From contig JAQMWT010000533.1 in the NCBI GenBank assembly GCA_029834535.1, positions 124,001 to 188,000 on the forward strand: 64,000 bases of DNA. The letters are read 5' to 3'. Position 1 is the stretch's first letter. Each line of letters opens with the position of its first letter. Made by a program: the position numbers and the translations under genes. The notes under the pieces are model-generated. The model had not been told where the DNA came from, searched no databases, and was given only the letters and a program-made list of their open reading frames with translations. Shown piece by piece: positions 58,179 to 64,000 of the stretch. Origin of the DNA: Chrysophaeum taylorii (taxonomy: Eukaryota; Sar; Pelagophyceae; Pelagomonadales; Pelagomonadaceae).

Positions 58179-61178
58179 TCAATCCTGTAAAGGATTGTCG
58201 TCAGAGGCATGATGCATACCGAGTAGAGAGCGAAAGGTGGAGAACTCAGCAGCAAGTGGCTTTGTAAAACCATCCGCCACGTTTAGCTTGCCGGGAACAT
58301 GATGGACTCGTATTTTCTGAAGCGAGATGTACTCACGGATCTTAAACCATCTGGTCGACAGTGCCTTGGATCGAGAAGACCCATCTGGGTTATTAGAGGT
58401 GTGAACAGCGGCAGCATTGTCAGACAAGAGAGGTAGGCTTCTGATGAAGCGCATATCTTCAGCAATTGGGTTGTCATTGTCATCGAAGTCAACAGGGTCA
58501 GCGGTGTTCTCACCATTAGCATTGTTGACGTAGAAGGTGGGGTTGACGACAAAGGAGAGTTCCAACAACAGCTTGCGTAGCCAAACTGCTTCATCAGCAC
58601 AAATACTGAGGGCAATCAACTCAGCTTCGTGAGTTGAGCAGGAGACAATCGGTTGAAGTTTGCTTTTCCAACCAATAAGGCAGTTGAAAAGATAGAAGAC
58701 AAACCCGGTGGTAGATTTCCTATCTTCCTGTGCTAAGGAAGGAGCGTTGTCAGCGTCAACCATGGCAACTAAGGGATCAAACTGTCCAGTAGATACACTC
58801 TGCGGTTGGTAGTCGACCACAGTGGATAGATCAATTCGATTAGCGGAGACAGTGCGAAGGTGAGCTTCAATGGCATTACCTTTAGGATGGAACCAGAGGC
58901 GAAGTGAGCGGTTTTCCGGCTTCTTGAGGTAGCGAAGCAAATGCTCTAGCATTTGGACGTGAACATACGTAGGTGCATGCATACCACGCGAACATCTGCC
59001 CAAGGCATGCGAGAAGTCAGGTCTGCAGGCAACTTGCATGAACACCAGCTTGCCAAGGAGAGTGGCAAAGTGCGAATTGATGTACAACTCTGTTTCAGAG
59101 CTGGGTGTGCCATCTTTATACTTGAAGGACGATGACACAGGATATTTAAGCGGGGTCAGTTGCTGCAAAACTGGGTGATCAGCGAAGAGTTCATCCAGCT
59201 TGGCTTGCAGATCCAGAGAGATGGAACCGTCAGATGTGCGACACACACGCATGCCCAGGAGGGTATGGACAGGTTCAAACTGCTCTACAGCATACCGTTT
59301 GTGGAGGGCATCCTGTAATTCAGTACGAAGAGGGTCGTCATTGGACACAATAACAATGTCGTCTACAGACAGACTGCATACGACGAATTTAGCGTGTGCG
59401 GATACTCGAGCATATAGGCAAGAGTCCGAATGCAGGCGTTTGTAGCCAAGGCTACGGAAGAAGCCGTCTATCTCTTTGTTCCAAAGAGATGGTGATTGCC
59501 GAAGTCCATAAAGTGACTTCAGCAGTTTCGGTAGACGTCGGCCCTTGTACTTAGCGTCATCGGGGTCGATAAGCTTGATGCCGTCTGGTAACTGAACATA
59601 GACGTTGGCATCAATGTCAGACTGAACGAAGGCGTTCGGGACGTCTGCATGGTAGACAGGCAATTGCTTGTATGCTGCAATAGCTAGTAGTACCCGGATT
59701 GCGGTCATGGTGGCCATGGGGCTGAAGGTGCCAAAGAAATCGGCGCCAAGAGATGCTAGGAAGCCACGTAGCACGAGGCGAGCCTTGTGCTTGACGTATT
59801 TGCCTGCAGAGTCTGTTTTAATCTTCAGCACCATCTTGCTGTCAATAGGACGAGAGACACCGTCGGGTAAGGAAAGTTTGAAGCAGCCAAAGCGGATAAT
59901 GTCGTGGAGTTCCTTGGCGATGGCCTTGAGGTAGGCGTGCCTGTTTTCAGGCGACAAACCGTGGAGGCACTTGAGTTTATATTCGTCAATGGAAACGTCA
60001 GCTTCTTGGACCTTATATTCGTCAGGACCAACAATGGCTGGTGAATTATAGTTTAGCGACGTTGCGGTCGAGGCAGTGTGCGCAACTTCGGGATAAGCGG
60101 AAACAGCGTCAGTAGGAGTAGGAGAAGCAGATTCCAGTTGAATATGGATAGTAGGGTCGGTGTGTAAGACCTGGGTGATAAACTCTGTAGAGACCAGAAG
60201 GTATTCCTCCAAGTCAGCCAGAGATGCAGAAGTAGCGCCAAACTCGGAGGAGTTGTGATCGATAAAGCTGGTCGGCGCCAGGTACGTAAGTGCATATTGT
60301 AAGGAAGAAGTGCCAAAGGCAGCAGCGTGTTCAGTGAACGCAGATAAAAGGGGCTGAGGAATGGGGCACGTAGGTGAACCATCAGCAGTTAAAAAGGTTG
60401 CAGCTGGGATGCTGGATGCGCACTTGGCGTGGGCGAAGTAACCATCGACGTGCGGGTAGCGGGCAAGCAAGTCAGTGCGCAACGGGAGAAGAAGACGAGC
60501 TAACAACGCATGTTCCCCCTCTGAGCAGATAGCAGACCAGAGGATACCACCATTGAGATGAAGGACGGAGAGGGCGGGAGACTTGAACGTAAGAAAGTGG
60601 TGGCGAAGATCCCAGCGGAAATCGGCGAGTTTACCACCAGCGGCTTTGTAAGCACCAATAGTAGACGCTTGCAGCCGGGTTTGGATAGTTTTCATAGAAG
60701 TGGCCTTGCGTGTGTTGGGCTGTTTGGAACCTAAGACAAGAATGAGGTCATCTTGTGCAAAAAGGTCTTTGTAAGAACGAAGCAAGGGCGGCGGTGACAT
60801 AGAGCCAGAATCGTCGGCGAGAGCGTCAGAAGAGGAAGAAGAAGCAGGAGCAGGGGACGACGAAGGAGCTGAAGGAGGTGGGGAGTGCCCCCTCTGAGGA
60901 TGAGGAGTCCGTGTCCCCCTCTGAATGACATGGTCTTGGATAGCGGCGTCGGGTGTGAGCGAGAAAGGCGCGGGAGGAGCGTGAGGCGGAGGAGCAAGTT
61001 CAGGGTCAGGAGTAGGATGCTGAAGCATGTAGAGGAATTGCAGCTTGGACGAAACACGAATTTGTCCGTTTTCAGGGTTGAGGACGACGTCAGCGAGATG
61101 GTCGACGCGTGGGGAGACGAGCGGGTTTTGCGCGTTGACACAACAGAGATATAATATTTGCGGCGGCACGGTTCCCAC
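58179..61178 (-). CDS. Copia-2 reverse transcriptase-RNase H polyprotein segment
   Basis: 999 open codons; 61178 is a GTG, not a likely start, so this continues the integrase frame after a shift near 61.15 kb. About the first 380 residues are linker and unassigned. RT motifs: FGCFKLSLPDGV...MVLKIKTDSAGKYVKHKARLVLRGF, FFGTFSPMATMTAIRVLLAIAA, NAFVQSDIDANVYVQLP, LYGLRQSPSLWNKEID and CSLSVDDIVIVS (SVDD in place of YVDD). RNase H: DADNAPSLAQEDRKSTTGFVF, CSTHEAELIALS, LLSDNAAAVH and HHVPGKLNVADGFTKPL. All catalytic acidic residues I can place are present, so this copy may be or recently was active. Confidence 0.9.
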   Translation of the reverse strand: MGTVPPQILYLCCVNAQNPLVSPRVDHLADVVLNPENGQIRVSSKLQFLYMLQHPTPDPELAPPPHAPPAPFSLTPDAAIQDHVIQRGTRTPHPQRGHSPPPSAPSSSPAPASSSSSDALADDSGSMSPPPLLRSYKDLFAQDDLILVLGSKQPNTRKATSMKTIQTRLQASTIGAYKAAGGKLADFRWDLRHHFLTFKSPALSVLHLNGGILWSAICSEGEHALLARLLLPLRTDLLARYPHVDGYFAHAKCASSIPAATFLTADGSPTCPIPQPLLSAFTEHAAAFGTSSLQYALTYLAPTSFIDHNSSEFGATSASLADLEEYLLVSTEFITQVLHTDPTIHIQLESASPTPTDAVSAYPEVAHTASTATSLNYNSPAIVGPDEYKVQEADVSIDEYKLKCLHGLSPENRHAYLKAIAKELHDIIRFGCFKLSLPDGVSRPIDSKMVLKIKTDSAGKYVKHKARLVLRGFLASLGADFFGTFSPMATMTAIRVLLAIAAYKQLPVYHADVPNAFVQSDIDANVYVQLPDGIKLIDPDDAKYKGRRLPKLLKSLYGLRQSPSLWNKEIDGFFRSLGYKRLHSDSCLYARVSAHAKFVVCSLSVDDIVIVSNDDPLRTELQDALHKRYAVEQFEPVHTLLGMRVCRTSDGSISLDLQAKLDELFADHPVLQQLTPLKYPVSSSFKYKDGTPSSETELYINSHFATLLGKLVFMQVACRPDFSHALGRCSRGMHAPTYVHVQMLEHLLRYLKKPENRSLRLWFHPKGNAIEAHLRTVSANRIDLSTVVDYQPQSVSTGQFDPLVAMVDADNAPSLAQEDRKSTTGFVFYLFNCLIGWKSKLQPIVSCSTHEAELIALSICADEAVWLRKLLLELSFVVNPTFYVNNANGENTADPVDFDDNDNPIAEDMRFIRSLPLLSDNAAAVHTSNNPDGSSRSKALSTRWFKIREYISLQKIRVHHVPGKLNVADGFTKPLAAEFSTFRSLLGMHHASDDNPLQD
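60049..60070 (-). repeat. Copia-2 joint motif, copy C
   Basis: TAGTTTAGCGACG followed by TTGCGGTCG on the + strand, within the open pol frame (codes TATSLNY), about 70 codons before the first RT block and after the integrase part. Confidence 0.8.
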
Positions 61179-62236
61179 TTGTGGTGTTCATGGGGCTCCA
61201 ATAAAAGGTAACATTCAGCGCCAAAAATCTTGAGCATGTCATGTTGGGGAGTGTTGAGTTGGTTGTAGAGTAGCTGTTGCGGACTCAGGATAGCATGATG
61301 AATGCGCTCGAGCGTGGCGTTCGGGAGAAGTTTGTAGCTTTGAACGGTGTGTATCACCGCCCACGGAAACAAGATGGCTGGTTCCACGATCTTGGCGCCA
61401 CGATAGTGAGCATTAAGGAGAGAACGAAGGCGAGTTGAGGAGGCGGAGGCGATGAAACCGATGGCGGACTCAACTTCAAAGTTAAAGTGGTGCATGTACG
61501 GCGGGAAGGCGATGAGTTGAATGCCTTTATCGACGCGGTACGGGGAGGTAGTGTGCTGGCTAAAGTAGGGCTTGAAGGCATCGGAGTAGAGGGTGCGCAT
61601 GTGCACGTTGAGTTGTGTACGACAGAAGTCATACACAAAATCCAGAGCTTGAGTGAACTCCGTGGCGTTGGTGGTGCGTGTCAAGTACACCAAAAGAAAT
61701 TTTGAAATGAGTTCCTTGAAGACGATGATATGTGTGAAGCCTCCCCATTCGGATGGGATGGTCACATAGCCGCCGTCGCACGCCCAGACTTCGCCGGCTT
61801 TGTGAGTTTGCTCAAAAGAAGGCTTGGTCGCATTGAAATGCTTGTGCGGGTGGCGCTTGTTGTGTGCGATGCAGTCGGTGCATAAGTCGCGATATGGTAT
61901 GTCAGAAGCCGAGAATCCAGGGCTAGCAAGTACGTTGGGGGCCTTGGCAGCGACGTTGTCCGGGCAGTGATGCACCCGGTGGAAGCGATTGGCACGTTCT
62001 TTGGCATTGAGATTTTCGGTGGATCCGTATGCGAGGGACTTACGAGGAATGGGATGAGCGGGAATATGCCGTTTGCGCCGAACATCGAACTTGAGTTCGG
62101 TGTCTAAGGCAGGGGAAGGCGGTGCGTCGTCATCCTGGTGCGCAGCAGGGTCACTTGGAGGTGCATCCTCATCATCACGAGTAACGAGAGTATCTTCGTA
62201 GGACGAGAAGATATATAGTTTACGACATTTCGGTCA
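60731..62236 (-). CDS. Copia-2 integrase segment
   Basis: This frame opens right after the TGA of motif copy D and has no early ATG. It reads an acidic linker, then RFHRVHHCPDN...RDLCTDC, the HHCC zinc finger of the integrase N-terminus. The catalytic core follows: ACDGGYVTIPSEWGGFTHIIVF (first Asp), RTLYSDAFKPYF (second Asp) and NFEVESAIGFI (Glu). C-terminal EPHEHHKWEP precedes loss of homology. The pol frame takes over by about 61178, so a frameshift (programmed, mutational or sequence error) lies near 61150-61190. Confidence 0.8.
62216..62236 (-). repeat. Copia-2 joint motif, copy D
   Basis: TAGTTTACGACATTTCGGTCA on the + strand differs by one missing A and one G-to-A change from the others. 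It sits between the gag-side frames and the integrase frame; the TGA within it is the last stop before the integrase frame. Confidence 0.75.
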
Positions 62237-62393
62237 AACAGCTGCTGGAAATAGACATCATAAAAGCTTGTGCCAAAGACAAGGTATCTGTGCTGCACGT
62301 CGTGGAAGCTTGATCAACAGTCATGAAATTGGATACATAGGATTTCTTCGTCACGGCAGCAGTATGTTGGAGGGTAGGGTCCAACATAAGGGA

Positions 62394-63356
62394 TTAAATA
62401 TCGGCAACGAGGAGCGAGAGGTGCTTGTACAGAGTACTGTACGTACCGGCAGGCAGAGCATTGCTGAGCATGTCACAGCAAAGGTCATGGCGTAGAGACA
62501 AAAGGAAGGATTCCTGTTGTTTGGTGTGGTTGTTAGCACGAATCAACTCTGGTCGAGTGGGGTAGCGTAATTTCCCGTTGCGGGGGTCGAGTAAAATAAT
62601 ATTGGCGTACCCTCGGACGGCGGGCAATGGAGCAAGCATGGAGTGGATTTTAGAGCCGAGTTTGCGGTCACTTCCACGAAGGTACCCTATATAGCGACTA
62701 TGAGATAAGTGGTGATCTTCCAGAGCAAAACGAGAATCCTTGTAGTCGAAAGAGTTGGCGGTGGCCTTGTAGGTAAGGCAGCCAGGCATCACAAGAGAGC
62801 ATATGGACAAGAGCTTTTGTATGGCGGTGCCATAGGTGGCAGCGGAGCCAACTTGGGGAAGGGCTTGGACTATCCACAAGTAACCCGTAAACGGCTCCAA
62901 ATATATGGACCTGTCGCGGTCGCGGGGAAGGTCGGAAGCAGTGAACGTATACGTGCTTCCAAACGCGTCAATAGAAGCTTGATATTTGGTGGTGGCGTTC
63001 TCTATGGTGAGGTTGCCGTCAGAGTGGTGGCCACCAGTTAAGAAGTGGGAGTTGTATGATGTTGATGAGGTTGTAAGTAGTAACCTGTGTGACGGTTGGT
63101 TAGTTTCGAAAACGGTTATGTAATAAGACACAGGAGTGGGTGAGTTAGTGTGTAAGCTGGCAAACAAGTTACAGAGGATTGTAAAAACCTTGACATGTAT
63201 AGGGTAGGTTGCATTGGGTAGCGGCTCCATAGAGGAGCGTTTGAAGCACAGCGGATGACAAGTACACTCGGATTGAACAGAGTGAGTACGTTGCTCGTGA
63301 GCCTGTTGTGAGTGAAGGCGAAGCAGTAACATATTGAGGGATTCAAGGTCAGCCAT
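62394..63356 (-). CDS. Copia-2 gag-region ORF (320 codons)
   Basis: From an ATG. N-terminal LESLNMLLLRLHSQQAHEQRTHSVQSECTCHPLC has a small Cys/His cluster. No retroviral-type protease D-T/S-G was found. The middle carries YLEPFTGYLWIVQALPQ. Not recognised beyond its position 5' of integrase. The frame overlaps the next ORF by 240 bp. Confidence 0.5.
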   Translation of the reverse strand: MADLESLNMLLLRLHSQQAHEQRTHSVQSECTCHPLCFKRSSMEPLPNATYPIHVKVFTILCNLFASLHTNSPTPVSYYITVFETNQPSHRLLLTTSSTSYNSHFLTGGHHSDGNLTIENATTKYQASIDAFGSTYTFTASDLPRDRDRSIYLEPFTGYLWIVQALPQVGSAATYGTAIQKLLSICSLVMPGCLTYKATANSFDYKDSRFALEDHHLSHSRYIGYLRGSDRKLGSKIHSMLAPLPAVRGYANIILLDPRNGKLRYPTRPELIRANNHTKQQESFLLSLRHDLCCDMLSNALPAGTYSTLYKHLSLLVADI

Positions 63357-63982
63357 AGTAAGCTGAGCAGGCCTGTGCGAGAGTAAGGTGCAAACGTTTT
63401 AGGAACGGGGATAAATGGAGGATCGGGGAACACCCGGATCCAGTCTTTGGATACGTGTTTAGGTAGCCAAAGGCGCTTGGGAATAGCTTGTAGATCATCC
63501 ACGATCTTTAGGAAGGGGCGTGGATGGAGGATAGGCCACGACAATATTTTAATTGGTCCAGTAGAATACCTGCGTGCGATGCATATCCATCTTTCTCTAG
63601 ATTGGTAGTCGCCACAGAGGTAGGTCGGGAACCTATCAACAACATCGACACAGTAATCAAGTGTTGCATGGATAAGGTTGGCCACTGTGATGTGGTCTTG
63701 ATGACAGTACTTATGCGGAGGCGTCATCTCAGCCAGTAGTACCAAGGGCTGGAGTAACTTGATGACAGACAACATGCTGTCGAAAAGAGAATCGTCCAGC
63801 AGGCTGTGTAAGTCTTCTGTCTTATGCTGTTTTAGTAAATTCCTGTTCGTGCAGGGAGGAGTGATCTCAATTATATCACAATAGAATGTGCGCCTTTCCT
63901 CTGGTGAGATTAGGTGAAGATGGTTAATAAAGGCGGGGAGAGATTCAAATAATAATACAGTAGGGAAACGGTGGCGTAACAT
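63116..63982 (-). CDS. Copia-2 gag-region ORF (288 codons), possibly continuing beyond the window
   Basis: From ATG 63980-63982; the true product could start further right. RRTFYCDIIEITPPC, LLDDSLFDSMLSVIKLLQPL and KHVSKDWIRVFPDPPFIPVPKTFAP look like real coding sequence; after about residue 190 the reading quality drops, where the 320-codon frame begins. Not assigned to a known Gag fold. Confidence 0.4.
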   Translation of the reverse strand: MLRHRFPTVLLFESLPAFINHLHLISPEERRTFYCDIIEITPPCTNRNLLKQHKTEDLHSLLDDSLFDSMLSVIKLLQPLVLLAEMTPPHKYCHQDHITVANLIHATLDYCVDVVDRFPTYLCGDYQSRERWICIARRYSTGPIKILSWPILHPRPFLKIVDDLQAIPKRLWLPKHVSKDWIRVFPDPPFIPVPKTFAPYSRTGLLSLLWLTLNPSICYCFAFTHNRLTSNVLTLFNPSVLVIRCASNAPLWSRYPMQPTLYMSRFLQSSVTCLPAYTLTHPLLCLIT

Positions 63983-64000
63983 ACGAACAAGCGTATCATC

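Larger units (their letters stand above)
56092..64000 (-). mobile_element. Copia-2: large Ty1/copia-type retrotransposon with extra 3' ORFs, truncated by window edge
   Basis: Reading right to left: two gag-region frames (63982-62394), integrase (62236-60731), RT-RNase H (to 58179), then a small Arg/Gly-rich ORF, a 331-residue ORF and a 236-residue coiled-coil ORF. Integrase before RT is the copia order. The RT-RNase H frame is open for 999 codons, in contrast to Copia-1. LTRs are not seen; the left one may lie in 55105-56091 and the right one beyond 64000. Base composition is clearly lower in GC than the neighbouring genes. Four copies of a ~22-bp motif sit at the module joints. Confidence 0.88.

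Noticed and set aside
1-64000. tRNA, rRNA or snRNA genes
   Set aside because: Scanning by eye for T-arm (GTTCGA) contexts and other conserved blocks gave no cloverleaf I could fold; a covariance-model search would be decisive.

Overview
This is eukaryotic nuclear DNA, GC-rich and gene-dense. It most likely comes from a photosynthetic stramenopile (ochrophyte; I lean to a pelagophyte-like alga, which is inference). Grounds: the mix is wholly eukaryotic (exportin-1, CAF-1 p60, eL6, bL20m, PHD-PWWP, ABCG); three small proteins carry a signal peptide ending in an Ala/Ser-Ala-Phe step, as in the ASAFAP-type bipartite presequences of secondary red plastids; introns are few and very short (I could place introns of 35-127 nt); and Copia retrotransposons flank the genes. 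No tRNA, rRNA, CRISPR array or bacterial operon was seen.

Layout. 0-6.4 kb: a MAPEG membrane protein, mitochondrial bL20m and exportin-1/CRM1, which keeps the cysteine targeted by leptomycin B. 6.4-14.6 kb: a mobile-element cluster. A MITE-like element with 15-bp terminal inverted repeats is split by a Copia element (Copia-1, + strand) with two identical 75-bp LTRs and a 5-bp target duplication. Copia-1 coding frames are shattered, largely beside short tandem duplications. Next come a ~2-kb segment bounded by 25-bp inverted repeats holding a broken Helitron-type helicase, and a 255-bp dispersed repeat whose inverted copy lies at 41.2 kb. 14.6-17.8 kb: a protein with a degenerate EF-hand-like head and seven ~100-residue repeats that I cannot assign to a known family. 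18-24 kb: UDP-glucuronate decarboxylase (one 52-nt intron) and a secreted sugar-dehydrogenase-like protein with a recently duplicated Cys-rich module.

24-55 kb is a compact gene block: a TPR protein with two short introns, an RRM/RS protein, a TPR-Aha1 fusion, an SGNH/PC-esterase, plastid-type small proteins, a 2OG-Fe(II) oxygenase whose stop overlaps the next start (TAATG), eL6, an ABCG transporter, a spliced STPG-like protein, a glycosyltransferase-like protein, CAF-1 p60, a cyclophilin, an FAD disulfide reductase, a PHD-PWWP protein, a Gfo/Idh/MocA oxidoreductase, a serine carboxypeptidase, a small Cys-rich membrane protein and a nucleotidyltransferase-like protein. Six divergent pairs start 52-114 bp apart and one convergent pair ends 9 bp apart.

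55-64 kb holds a second, better preserved Copia element (Copia-2, - strand, running off the right edge). It has an open RT-RNase H frame, extra ORFs downstream of pol, and four same-strand copies of a ~22-bp motif at its module boundaries. That motif, the seven-repeat protein and the Copia-1 anatomy are the main candidates for something undescribed.
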